This document shows positions 39,219-47,764 of a stretch of DNA of 64,000 nt, in pieces. Numbering within the stretch: the first letter of the stretch is position 1; each line of letters begins with the position of its first letter. The stretch is taken from the NCBI RefSeq assembly GCF_003568845.1, contig NZ_CP030126.1, positions 957,001 through 1,021,000 of the forward strand, given 5' to 3'. The translations under genes and the position numbers were made by a program. This DNA is from Indioceanicola profundi. GTDB lineage: Bacteria > Pseudomonadota > Alphaproteobacteria > Azospirillales > Azospirillaceae. Below the pieces are notes generated by a model. That model did not search any database. It was given only the letters and a program-made list of their open reading frames with translations, and had not been told where the DNA came from.

Positions 39219-40145
39219 ATGACGACGATGACCGCCGCCTCCACCCCTGCAACCGGCAGCACCCGCATGCCGCGAAAGCGCTCGGCACCGCGTCACCTCG
39301 GGCTGCATCTCGGGCTGGGGCTGTTCACGCTGCTGGCCTGCTACCCGATCCTCTGGGTGATGGCGCTTGCCTTCTCCGGACAGCAGAGTCTGTCCATCGC
39401 CTCATTGCCGCCGGATGCAGGCTTCCTGGATCGGCTGCGCGCGGTCACTCCCTGGCCGGCGCAGCTATCATTGCAGAACTTCAAGGACGTTCTGACCGAG
39501 CAGCCGTTCCTGACTTGGCTGGTGAACAGCGCCATCGTGGCGGGGCTGACCACCATCGTCGGCGTCTTCCTGGCCTGCACCGCGGCCTATGCCTTCTCCC
39601 GCTTCCGGTTTCCGGGGCGGCAGTCGGGCATGATGATGTTCCTGGTGTCCCAGATGTTCCCGGGCACGCTGATGATGATCCCTCTCTACATCATCATCGT
39701 GAGCTGGCTGGGTCTGGGGAACAGCTATATCGGGCTGGTTCTGGTCTACGCGGTGACGGCCATTCCCTTCTGCGTGTGGATGCTGAAGGGCTATTTCGAC
39801 ACGATCCCCATCGAGATCGAGGAGAGCGCCATCATGGACGGCGCTTCCCGCTCCACGATCTTCTTCCGCATCATCCTGCCGCTGGCCAAGCCCGCGGTGG
39901 CGGTGACGGCGCTCTTCTCCTTCATGACCGGCTGGAACGAGTTCATCCTGGCCTCCGTCTTCATGACGGAGGAGGGGCGGTACACGGCTCCGGTCGGCCT
40001 GCGCTTCTTCGTCGGCGGGTTCTCCGCCCAGTGGGGATATTTCGCCGCCGGCTCGATCATCGTCTCGCTGCCGGTCGTGATCCTCTTTCTCTATCTGCAG
40101 AAATATCTCGTCTCCGGTCTCACGGCGGGGGGCGTGAAGGGCTAG
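39219..40145 (+). CDS. malG: MalG-type permease
   Basis: 308 residues, six predicted membrane helices and the EAA loop ESAIMDGASRSTIFFRIILP that docks on the ATPase. LACYPILWVMALAFSG and GWNEFILASVFMTEEGRYT are typical MalG. It begins 4 bases after malF. A GC-rich hairpin (GGCCCC/GGGGCC at 40149-40164) follows the stop. Confidence 0.92.
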   Translation: MTTMTAASTPATGSTRMPRKRSAPRHLGLHLGLGLFTLLACYPILWVMALAFSGQQSLSIASLPPDAGFLDRLRAVTPWPAQLSLQNFKDVLTEQPFLTWLVNSAIVAGLTTIVGVFLACTAAYAFSRFRFPGRQSGMMMFLVSQMFPGTLMMIPLYIIIVSWLGLGNSYIGLVLVYAVTAIPFCVWMLKGYFDTIPIEIEESAIMDGASRSTIFFRIILPLAKPAVAVTALFSFMTGWNEFILASVFMTEEGRYTAPVGLRFFVGGFSAQWGYFAAGSIIVSLPVVILFLYLQKYLVSGLTAGGVKG

Positions 40146-40148
40146 GGC

Positions 40149-40164
40149 GGCCCCGGACGGGGCC
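40149..40164 (+). other. Intercistronic hairpin after malG
   Basis: GGCCCC at 40149-40154, loop GGAC, GGGGCC at 40159-40164, with no T-run. Likely an mRNA-stability or processing element rather than an operon end. Confidence 0.45.
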
Positions 40165-40222
40165 GGCGGCCCGGTTCCTTGCCCGCGCGTACAGAAACAT
40201 AACACCACCAGGGAAGTGCATC

Positions 40223-41026
40223 ATGCAGCACAACTACACCAAGCTACTGGCCGGCATCCTCGGCGCGACTTTCCTCGCCACGGCGGCGCAGGCTCAGAGC
40301 GTGTCCTTCAGCGACCCGGTCGGCGACGACAAGGGCCCGGGCACCTATGTCTACCCGACCGACAGCGCCTATCTGCCGGGCGCTTTCGACCTGACCGGCC
40401 TGCGCGTCGAAAAGTCCGGCAGCGACGTGGATTTCCAGGTCGACGTGGCCGGCAACCTGAACGATCCCTGGGGCATGGGCACCGGCTTCGCCACCCAGCT
40501 CGTCTTCGTCTTCATCAACACCGGGACCGGCAAGCACAAGGACGCCCCGGCCGGCCTGAACGTCCAGCTGGAGCCCGGCTGGGACAAGGTCGTGCTGCTG
40601 TCCCCGCAGAAGCCCGCCCGCATCGGTTCCGAGATCAATGCCAAGGCGGCCAGCCTGAAGGACGACATCCTGGTTCCGCGCCGCGTGAAGGGCTCCGGCA
40701 AGACCATCGCCGGTTCGGTGAAGGCCAGCGATATCGGCTCCGGCGATCCGAGCGGCTGGAGCTATCAGGTCGTGGTGCAGTCGAACGAGGGCTTCCCCGC
40801 CGGCGGCGACCTGATGACTCGCCGCGTGAACGAGTTCGAAGGCCAGCACCGTTTCGGCGGCGGCAATGACGGCATGTGCGATCCGCACGCGATGGACATC
40901 CTGGCCGGCGGCGCTGCCGGCGGTGCGGATGAGGCTCAGGCCCAGTACGACGTGCTGAAGGCCTATGAGTGCGGCCCTGAGGGCGAGGCGGTGAAGACCG
41001 CCGTCATCCCCATGGTCAAGAAGTAA
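40223..41026 (+). CDS. Secreted glucodextranase-C/DOMON-like sugar-binding protein
   Basis: 267 residues; signal peptide with LLAGILGATFLATAAQA. The mature protein is one beta-rich module beginning VSFSDPVGDDKGPGTYVYPT, with TDSAYLPGAFDLTGLRV and WDKVVLLSPQK; this resembles the C-terminal module of glucodextranase (DUF/Glucodextran_C, CBM9/DOMON-like) but carries no catalytic domain. A periplasmic or surface maltodextrin-binding role is inferred from context. It lies between malG and the outer-membrane barrel gene. Confidence 0.75.
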   Translation: MQHNYTKLLAGILGATFLATAAQAQSVSFSDPVGDDKGPGTYVYPTDSAYLPGAFDLTGLRVEKSGSDVDFQVDVAGNLNDPWGMGTGFATQLVFVFINTGTGKHKDAPAGLNVQLEPGWDKVVLLSPQKPARIGSEINAKAASLKDDILVPRRVKGSGKTIAGSVKASDIGSGDPSGWSYQVVVQSNEGFPAGGDLMTRRVNEFEGQHRFGGGNDGMCDPHAMDILAGGAAGGADEAQAQYDVLKAYECGPEGEAVKTAVIPMVKK

Positions 41027-41045
41027 GACAACCAGGCGAGTACAC

Positions 41046-41074
41046 CCCGGGTCCCCGTCAAGAAGGGACCCGGG
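41046..41074 (+). other. Intercistronic hairpin before the barrel gene
   Basis: Perfect 10-bp stem CCCGGGTCCC (41046-41055) and GGGACCCGGG (41065-41074) with a 9-base loop, followed by TTCC and then the ribosome site GAAGGAGAG. No T-run, so read-through is likely; it may protect or stabilise flanking mRNA. Confidence 0.6.
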
Positions 41075-41092
41075 TTCCAGAAGGAGAGAATC

Positions 41093-43261
41093 ATGAGGAA
41101 GAGACTGCTGAGCGGGGTTGCCCTGCTTGGCTTTGCTGCGGCTGTGCCTGCCGGCACGGCCCAGGCGCAGGAAAGCAATCTGCGTTGGTTCGGTACCGTC
41201 TACATGAAGTTCCTGGACGGCAACCGCAATCTCCAGGGCGGTCTGGCGTCCGCCGACACCAACCCGGCCCGCGAAGGCGGCGACCAGGGTCAGGGCACGG
41301 AAGTGGATCTGAGCCTGCGCAGTCAGGTTTCCCGGCAGGTCGAGGTCGGCGCCCGCATCCAGAGCCGCTTCAGCAAGAACTACTGGGCCAATGGCGGCGG
41401 CTTCGGCAGCGACGTGTCGGTCGACGGCAACGGGCAGATTGTCCGCGGCGACGAAGCGAATCCCCTGTCCGCCCAGTACGTCAAGCTGCGCGGCGCCTTC
41501 ATCCGCCTGACGCCGGGCTATGACTGGCTGGACAGCGCGTTCCTCGGCACCAACGACATGGGCCAGTGGGACCCGTTCACGGTCGGCAAGATCCGCTACA
41601 TCGACCGCGACAACCTGGCCGCCGTCATGCTGGCCGGCTCCGCCGTCGAGGGGCAGGTCAAGTGGGACGTGGCCCGCATTTCCCTGCCGCGGCTCTGGGC
41701 CGGCCCGGGCTTCGGCTCGGGCGAGCTGTTCGCCAACGACGCCGCCTATGTCGGGCAGGTGAAGTACGCGCCCAGCTCCACCAGCAACTTTACCGTCATC
41801 GCCACCCAGACCTTCGATGGCGAGGTGGAGGCGGACAACGACATCCGCAACGGCGTCGATACCCGCAACCGCTATTCCAACACGGTCGGCGGTCTGAAGG
41901 GCCAGTATTCCGGCCTGCCTGGCGTGGACATGTCCTTCGCAGCCTATTACTCCAACACGGACATCAAGGAAGATGTCTGCGGCACGGAGTGGGGCGGCGG
42001 CTGCTCCTTCAGCCCGACCCTGCGCAAGGATGCGGACGACTTCTCCGTCGTCGCCAACATGGAAGTGGCCAGCCTCTTCGGCTCCGACTTCTCCCTGGCC
42101 GTCCAGGCCTTCCACATCGGTGCGGAGTACAACTCCCTCATGGCCGCGCGTCGTGAGAGCGACGTGCTGCTGACCGAGGGGCGCGAGGGCTTCTGGGCCA
42201 ACCACCGTCCGCTGTACAATGCCGGGTCCTCGCCGAACGGCGAGGTGATCTACTCCATCGGCTATGGCGGCTGGAACGGCCACATGGACCAGGTGGTTTC
42301 GCTCGCCACCGACAACGACCTGACCGACTTCGACGAGCGGGCGGCAGAGTCCGTTCTGGGCTGGCAGGGAGTCACCCTGGTGCCGCGCTACAGCGCCGGC
42401 GACCTGGAGCTGCAAGGCGAGGCGTCGTTCATCACCTTCGACTCCAACTGGCAGGCCTGCGGTGGCGAGAACTTCGGCACCGATTGCGCCACCTTCGCCC
42501 GCAATGACAATCTGCGGAGCTGGGGTGTCGGCGGCGACTTCCGCTCGCCCTATGCGCCGTTCCAGGACAAGACCCTCTGGATTTTCGCCCTCAACGGCAA
42601 CTACCTGCTGGACGTCGGCAACGGCGTGCAGCTGGGCGGCCGCGTGAAGTACGTGAAGGACAAGGACAACCGCGTCACCGGCGCCCGCTTCCTGGAGCAG
42701 GCGTACAACACCATCGCCTTCAACGGCGGCAACGACACCGATGCGTTCGGCACCACGCCGGCCGGTTTCATCGCTGTCAATCCGGACTGGGCGGCACTGC
42801 CGGAGGCCCAGCGGGCCGTCACCAGCACTTCGGACGACAACCGCAAGGCGGATTACTGGACTGTCGGCGGGTCCGCGGGCTACCAGCTCACCGACGATTT
42901 CTTCGCCCGGCTGGTCTATGAGTGGCAATATGTCGACCTGTTCGACGGCACCACCAACGTCCGCAACCCGGGCCTGGGCTTCGAAGGGTCGAACACGTTC
43001 GGCTATGCCGAGTACATGACCGGCGAGCACTCCGCGAACAAGTTCGCCGTGCAGGCCTCTTACTTCCTGTCCGGCTTCGAGCTCGGCGCCGATGTCCAGT
43101 ACATCGACGGCAAGTACTCGCCCGAGTTCCGGGCCGGCACCGGCCAGACGCTGCAGCGCGCGGCCAACGGCGACATCATCACGCCCTTCGGTAATATCAG
43201 CCCGAACGACGTGAACTTCGAGGTCTACCGTATGAAGGTCTTCGCCAAGGTTCAGTTCTAA
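41093..43261 (+). CDS. Outer-membrane beta-barrel protein, likely maltodextrin porin
   Basis: 722 residues. Signal peptide with LLSGVALLGFAAAVPAGTAQA, then alternating amphipathic strands such as EVGARIQSRFSKNYWANGG and GAEYNSLMAARRES, and a C-terminal strand ending VFAKVQF with the terminal Phe expected for BAM insertion. There is no plug domain or TonB box, and the length exceeds that of LamB (about 420 mature), so it is not a plain LamB. The operon context suggests uptake of long maltodextrins. A strong terminator follows. Confidence 0.8.
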   Translation: MRKRLLSGVALLGFAAAVPAGTAQAQESNLRWFGTVYMKFLDGNRNLQGGLASADTNPAREGGDQGQGTEVDLSLRSQVSRQVEVGARIQSRFSKNYWANGGGFGSDVSVDGNGQIVRGDEANPLSAQYVKLRGAFIRLTPGYDWLDSAFLGTNDMGQWDPFTVGKIRYIDRDNLAAVMLAGSAVEGQVKWDVARISLPRLWAGPGFGSGELFANDAAYVGQVKYAPSSTSNFTVIATQTFDGEVEADNDIRNGVDTRNRYSNTVGGLKGQYSGLPGVDMSFAAYYSNTDIKEDVCGTEWGGGCSFSPTLRKDADDFSVVANMEVASLFGSDFSLAVQAFHIGAEYNSLMAARRESDVLLTEGREGFWANHRPLYNAGSSPNGEVIYSIGYGGWNGHMDQVVSLATDNDLTDFDERAAESVLGWQGVTLVPRYSAGDLELQGEASFITFDSNWQACGGENFGTDCATFARNDNLRSWGVGGDFRSPYAPFQDKTLWIFALNGNYLLDVGNGVQLGGRVKYVKDKDNRVTGARFLEQAYNTIAFNGGNDTDAFGTTPAGFIAVNPDWAALPEAQRAVTSTSDDNRKADYWTVGGSAGYQLTDDFFARLVYEWQYVDLFDGTTNVRNPGLGFEGSNTFGYAEYMTGEHSANKFAVQASYFLSGFELGADVQYIDGKYSPEFRAGTGQTLQRAANGDIITPFGNISPNDVNFEVYRMKVFAKVQF

Positions 43262-43276
43262 GGCATGACCGATCGG

Positions 43277-43304
43277 GGGGCGGCCTGACGGGCCGCCCCT
43301 TTTT
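43277..43304 (+). terminator. Rho-independent terminator after the barrel gene
   Basis: GGGGCGGCC (43277-43285), loop TGACG, GGCCGCCCC (43291-43299), then TTTTT. This probably ends most transcripts of the uptake operon, leaving the next gene to read-through or its own promoter. Confidence 0.8.
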
Positions 43305-43433
43305 CCGCAGGGGCCTTCCCCGCGAATGTCTTTCGGCGAACCGCCCTGACTGCGGTATTTTCGCCCTGTATCCCTGCCCGGCTGCCCGCCCAATAATGGG
43401 ACATGGCAAAAGGGCTTCAGAGGAGTGGCTCAG

Positions 43434-44738
43434 TTGCGTGCGCGTGGTTGGAAGTATCCGGTTTCCGCCGTGGCGGCCTTGGCCGTGCTGGCCGGCTTCG
43501 CCCTTCCGGCGGCGGCGCAGCGGAACGTCACCCTGTTCACCATGACCGATCCAACCGGTGACGACGCCGGTTCGGGCGACCTGATCTATCCAGGCCGGAG
43601 CGACTTCGAGCGCGGGGATCTGGACCTGCTGTCCCTGTCGGCGGAAATGGACAAGGGCGGCACCTGGTTCACGGCGCATTTTGCCAATCCGATCCGCGAC
43701 CCGAAGGGGCAGCGCGGACGTATCGGACCGGAGATGCTGGACCGTGTCGCCCGGAACGGTTTCTATACTCTGAATCTCGACATCTACATCGATACCGACC
43801 GCAAGCCCGGTTCCGGCAACACGGCCACGGTGCCGGGCCGCGGGGTGCAGATCGACCGGGCGGATGCCTGGGAGAAGGCGGTTATCCTGACGCCCCGGCC
43901 GGAAGTTGCCCGCACCATGATGATGGCCAATGCTCGCCGCGTGCTGGAGGAGCAGCGCCGCGCCCAGACCGGCGTGGTGAGCAACCAGGACTTGGCGAAT
44001 ATCGAGGCGTCGGTGGCCGGCGCGGTGGATGACCGCTATTTCTTCCCGACGCGCGTGCAGGTGAACCGGCGGGAAATCCGCTTCTTCGTGCCGGACGGCT
44101 TCCTGGGCGGCAAGGCCAACCCGGCCTGGGCCTACACGGCGTTCGTGACCGGCGCCGATGTGGAGCCGTCCCAGGCGGCCCTCGACCTGCCGTTCAAGAA
44201 CGACCGTTTCTCGGTCCTCATGCTGCCGGCGCGGGAAGGGCGCCCGGAGGATGCCTTCGGGATCAACGGCGATCCCGCCCAGCCGGCCGTGGTGGATGTG
44301 CTGCACGGCGATGGCGCGCTGCAGAGCCGGATGCTGATGGATTACGATGTCGTAGCAGGCCGCCTGCCGCGGCTGACCGGCGTGGTGCCGACGGGCCGGA
44401 ACCAGACTGCTTGGCAGCCCTACAAGGGGCCGTCCACCGAGCTGGCCGGCGCTGCGGCGGGGGGGAAGCCGCCAGCCGAACCGAAGCCCTTCCAGCCCAC
44501 GGCCCGCGATGCCGCCGCCGCCCTGTCCGGCGCACCGATTCTGCCGGAACCGGCAGCCGACGTCCCTGCGGCTGCTCCGGCTCCCTCCACCGGGCTGGGC
44601 ATGGCGCCGCCGGCCGCGGGCGGGGACCGCCGCACGGTGGCCCAGCGCCTGCGCGAACTGACCGAATTGCGGCAGCAGAACCTGATCTCCGAGGAGGAGT
44701 ATCAGGACGCGCGGCGGCGCATCCTGTCCGGCATATGA
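43434..44738 (+). CDS. Secreted glucodextranase-C-like protein with SHOCT tail
   Basis: 434 residues from a TTG at 43434 (AGAGGAG lies 8 bases upstream); an in-frame GTG at 43425 overlaps that ribosome site and is less likely. Signal peptide with VAALAVLAGFALPAAAQ. A beta-rich module (VTLFTMTDPTGDDAGSGDLIYPG) parallels the 267-residue protein upstream but is longer. A proline- and alanine-rich linker (about 325-395) leads to a SHOCT-type C-terminal helix pair (LRELTELRQQNLISEEEYQ). Function unknown; probably envelope sugar binding. Confidence 0.7.
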   Translation: MRARGWKYPVSAVAALAVLAGFALPAAAQRNVTLFTMTDPTGDDAGSGDLIYPGRSDFERGDLDLLSLSAEMDKGGTWFTAHFANPIRDPKGQRGRIGPEMLDRVARNGFYTLNLDIYIDTDRKPGSGNTATVPGRGVQIDRADAWEKAVILTPRPEVARTMMMANARRVLEEQRRAQTGVVSNQDLANIEASVAGAVDDRYFFPTRVQVNRREIRFFVPDGFLGGKANPAWAYTAFVTGADVEPSQAALDLPFKNDRFSVLMLPAREGRPEDAFGINGDPAQPAVVDVLHGDGALQSRMLMDYDVVAGRLPRLTGVVPTGRNQTAWQPYKGPSTELAGAAAGGKPPAEPKPFQPTARDAAAALSGAPILPEPAADVPAAAPAPSTGLGMAPPAAGGDRRTVAQRLRELTELRQQNLISEEEYQDARRRILSGI

Positions 44739-44753
44739 CAGGGCGTGAAATGC

Positions 44754-44777
44754 GGGGCCGGCAGCAATCGGCCCCGT
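44754..44777 (+). terminator. Hairpin terminator candidate
   Basis: CGGGGCCG (44754-44761) and CGGCCCCG (44770-44777) with an 8-base loop, followed by TGACGCTTATTTCTTCTT. Moderately T-rich, placed between convergent genes. Confidence 0.5.
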
Positions 44778-44782
44778 GACGC

Positions 44783-45268
44783 TTATTTCTTCTTCAGGTG
44801 CGCGCAGGCATAGCGCTGTTGTAAAGCTTCGAAGAACAGTGCGGTGACGGGCAAGGCCTGCTTGTCCGGGTGCGCTTCGATATAGCTGTGCACCGTCTCG
44901 ATCTGCGTAGAGGTCTGGATATCTTCCGGCATGCAGATGCCGATCAGCTTGTCGGGTTCGGTCTGCTTGAACAGGGCAAAGACCGCCTGTTCATTCATCC
45001 CCGCTTCTACTGTCAGCAGGCCCGCGAAGGCCAGGGCTCCAATCTGGCTGCCCGTACGCAGTGCGCTGACGATCCCCTCCGTCTGTCCGACGCAGTACGA
45101 AATCTCCGCGTCGCTGCCTTCTCCGGTCCCCCGCATCACGTCGATGAAGACGGAACAGTTCTCATACCAGACCCGGGCGGTGTCGGTATCTGCGGCACGA
45201 GCCGGCGACACGGCGGCCGTTGTGGCAAGGAGAACGGCCGGGAGAAGGGCGGCGGAGCGGTGGAGCAT
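44783..45268 (-). CDS. Rap1a/Tai-family-like small secreted protein
   Basis: 161 residues with a clear signal peptide (LLPAVLLATTAAVSPARAA). The mature part has two cysteine landmarks and the helical pattern YCVGQTEGIVSALR, IGICMPEDIQTSTQI, YIEAHPDKQALPVTALFFEAL of the Rap1a/Tai domain, known as immunity proteins to a periplasmic amidase effector in type VI secretion, although many members stand alone. No effector gene is adjacent. It is divergent from zwf. Confidence 0.65.
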   Translation of the reverse strand: MLHRSAALLPAVLLATTAAVSPARAADTDTARVWYENCSVFIDVMRGTGEGSDAEISYCVGQTEGIVSALRTGSQIGALAFAGLLTVEAGMNEQAVFALFKQTEPDKLIGICMPEDIQTSTQIETVHSYIEAHPDKQALPVTALFFEALQQRYACAHLKKK

Positions 45269-45353
45269 TGAGCCTGTCCGGAAAAGGGGTGCTGACGCGC
45301 CCGGGTGCTGGTGAATGTAAGCGGGCGCCGGACGCTTTGTCCAGGCAAGGGTA

Positions 45354-45368
45354 TGTAGTGAAATTACA
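45354..45368. promoter_or_regulatory. HexR-like operator 1 upstream of zwf
   Basis: TGTAGTGAAATTACA matches TGTARTWWWAYTACA at 14 of 15 positions. It is the best match in the window, 205 bases before the zwf start. Confidence 0.75.
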
Positions 45369-45429
45369 CGAAATCGCGTTGCGTGATGGCGCGAGCTATG
45401 TGGAATTGGCGCGGCAATGTCACGGTTTC

Positions 45430-45444
45430 GGTAACGCGATTACA
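45430..45444. promoter_or_regulatory. HexR-like operator 2 upstream of zwf
   Basis: GGTAACGCGATTACA keeps GTAA and ATTACA arms and the spacing, but departs from the consensus at the first base and in the centre. It lies 129 bases before the zwf start. Confidence 0.5.
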
Positions 45445-45572
45445 TTGACCTGACCTTGCGATGGGGGCATCATCCTCGCCGGAGCTGACCTATGCCCGCG
45501 GCCGGAGCGGCCGCCCACCGCCGGACCCGCCTTCCGTAGTTTTGCAGGGACCGGCCTCAGAGAAGACGACCC

Positions 45573-47045
45573 ATGGCCGACACCTTGCCCGTCAATCCTT
45601 TCGACTTCGTTGTGTTCGGTGGGACCGGCGACCTGGCGCTCCGCAAGCTGATGCCGGCGCTCTATTACCGTGAGCGGGACCGGCAGATGACGGATTGCAG
45701 CCGCATCATCGCGGTGAGCCGCACCGACCAGAGCACGGAGCAGTACCACGCCCAGATCGCCCACGCGCTGGAGCAGTACATCCCGGAAGCCGACCGGGAT
45801 GCGGAAGTCTGGAAGCGCTTCACCGGCCGGCTGAGCTATGTGACGCTGGACGCCACAAAGCCGGACGGGTTCGGGGAGCTGTCACGCTACCTGACCGAGG
45901 CGGATGGACGGGCGCGGGTCTTCTATCTGGCGACGTCGCCGTCGCTGTTCGGCGCCATCTGCCGCAATCTGGACGCGGCGGGGCTGGTCAATGGGTCCTG
46001 CCGGGTGGTGCTGGAAAAGCCCATCGGTACTGACCGGGCCAGCGCCAACCGTATCAATGACGAGGTCGGGGCCGTCTTCCCGGAAGACCGCATCTTCCGC
46101 ATCGACCACTATCTAGGCAAGGAGTCGGTGCAGAACCTGATGGTCCTGCGCTTCGGCAACGCCTTGTTCGAGCCGCTCTGGAACTCCTCCTGGGTGGATC
46201 ATGTGCAGATCACTGTGGCGGAGAGCATCGGGGTCGAGGGGCGGGCGGATTACTATGACCGCTCCGGCGCGCTGCGGGACATGGTGCAGAACCATTTCCT
46301 CCAGCTTCTCTGCCTTGTCGCCATGGAGCCGCCGGCCAGCCTGCATGAGGACATGATCCGCAATGAGAAGATCAAGGTCCTGCGGGCTCTGCTGCCGATC
46401 ACCGCGGCGGATGTGAAAGCCAAGACCGTGCGCGGCCAGTACCGCTCAGGCGCCATCAACGGCAAGCCGGTGCCGGGCTATCCGGAGGAGCTGGGCGGGC
46501 AGTCCAACGCCGAGACGCTGGTGGCCATCAAGGCGGAGGTGGAGAACTGGCGCTGGGCCGGCGTGCCCTTCTATCTGCGCACCGGCAAGCGCATGCCGAC
46601 CCGCTGTTCCGAAATCATCATCCAGTTCAAGGCCGTGCCGCACAGCGTGTTCGGCAAGGGTGCGGGGGAGCTGCAGGCCAACCGGCTAGTGATCCGCTTG
46701 CAGCCGGACGAGGGCGTCAAGCTGTCCATCATGACCAAGGTGCCGGGGCCGGGCGGGCTGCGCCTGCGCTCCGTGCCGCTGAACCTGTCCTATGCGGAAA
46801 CCTTCAAGGACCGCTATCCGGATGCCTACGAGCGGCTCTTGATGGATGTGGTCCGGGGCAATCCGTCCCTGTTCATGCGCCGGGACGAGGTGGACGCCGC
46901 CTGGGCCTGGATCGACAGCATCCTGGCGGCCTGGGATGAGGCGGACATGAAGCCGGAACCCTATTCCGCCGGAAGCTGGGGGCCGATCAACTCCGCCCTG
47001 CTGCTCGCGCGGGATAACAGGAGGTGGCACGATGCCGAATTCTGA
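45573..47045 (+). CDS. zwf: Glucose-6-phosphate 1-dehydrogenase
   Basis: 490 residues. First enzyme of the Entner-Doudoroff and oxidative pentose routes. The coenzyme motif is VVFGGTGDLALRKL, the substrate and catalytic His is in RIDHYLGKE, and YFLTGKR-type block reads YLRTGKRMPTR. It heads zwf-pgl-edd-eda; pgl starts 14 bases before its end. Confidence 0.96.
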   Translation: MADTLPVNPFDFVVFGGTGDLALRKLMPALYYRERDRQMTDCSRIIAVSRTDQSTEQYHAQIAHALEQYIPEADRDAEVWKRFTGRLSYVTLDATKPDGFGELSRYLTEADGRARVFYLATSPSLFGAICRNLDAAGLVNGSCRVVLEKPIGTDRASANRINDEVGAVFPEDRIFRIDHYLGKESVQNLMVLRFGNALFEPLWNSSWVDHVQITVAESIGVEGRADYYDRSGALRDMVQNHFLQLLCLVAMEPPASLHEDMIRNEKIKVLRALLPITAADVKAKTVRGQYRSGAINGKPVPGYPEELGGQSNAETLVAIKAEVENWRWAGVPFYLRTGKRMPTRCSEIIIQFKAVPHSVFGKGAGELQANRLVIRLQPDEGVKLSIMTKVPGPGGLRLRSVPLNLSYAETFKDRYPDAYERLLMDVVRGNPSLFMRRDEVDAAWAWIDSILAAWDEADMKPEPYSAGSWGPINSALLLARDNRRWHDAEF

Positions 47046-47739
47046 GCCCTGCCTGCGCGCCTTCGCCGGCCGGGAGGAGATGGTCACGCGTCTGGCCGAC
47101 CGGATTGCCGGAATCGTGGCGCAGGCAGTGGCGGCTCGGGGTCGGGCGCTGCTAGTCCTGTCCGGCGGAACCACGCCGGCCACTCTCTATGAAAAGCTCT
47201 CCGGCATCGACCTTCCCTGGGACCGGGTCGAACTGACCCTGTCGGATGAGCGCTGGGTGGACCCTTCCGACCCTGCCAGCAATGAGGGCATGGTCGGGCG
47301 CACGCTGCTGAAGGGCAGGGCCGCAGGCGCGCGCCTGGTCGGGCTGAAGAGCGCCGGGGCCACGCCGGACGAGGGGCTGGCGGCGACCGGGGCGCGGCTT
47401 GCCGGACTGCACTGGCCTGCCGACCTTGTCCTGCTGGGCATGGGGGAGGATGCGCATACGGCCAGCCTGTTCCCCGGCGGGGAGGGGCTGGCGCAGGCGC
47501 TGTCGCCGGCCGAGGGCGTCCGCGTGGCCGGCATCGTTCCGGCCGCCGGCGGTCCCGCCCGCATCAGCCTGACCCGTCCGGCCCTGCTGGAGGCGCGGGA
47601 GATCGCGCTGCTGATCACCGGTGACGGCAAGCGCCGGGTCTATGAGCGGGCGCTGGAGCCAGGCCCCGTGGAAACCATGCCGGTGCGCGCCGTGCTGCAC
47701 CAGTTCCGCGTACCCGTGTCCGTCTGGTGGGCGCCCTGA
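47032..47739 (+). CDS. pgl: 6-phosphogluconolactonase (DevB type)
   Basis: 235 residues. Hydrolyses 6-phosphogluconolactone. [34 protein letters not shown] and [18 protein letters not shown] are diagnostic of the SOL/DevB family. It overlaps zwf by 14 bases and precedes edd by 25 bases. Confidence 0.95.
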   Translation: MPNSEPCLRAFAGREEMVTRLADRIAGIVAQAVAARGRALLVLSGGTTPATLYEKLSGIDLPWDRVELTLSDERWVDPSDPASNEGMVGRTLLKGRAAGARLVGLKSAGATPDEGLAATGARLAGLHWPADLVLLGMGEDAHTASLFPGGEGLAQALSPAEGVRVAGIVPAAGGPARISLTRPALLEAREIALLITGDGKRRVYERALEPGPVETMPVRAVLHQFRVPVSVWWAP

Positions 47740-47764
47740 GCGCTTGGCCCGAGGAGGAAAAGAC

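Larger units (their letters stand above)
45269..45572. promoter_or_regulatory. zwf-edd operon control region
   Basis: 304 bases between the Rap1a-like gene and zwf containing two HexR-like operators, 76 bases apart centre to centre. No convincing -35/-10 pair is obvious to me. Confidence 0.6.

Noticed and set aside
40244-43393. A 1049-residue open frame on the minus strand over the sugar-binding and barrel genes
   Set aside because: Antisense shadow covering two genes with signal peptides and a proper terminator on the plus strand.
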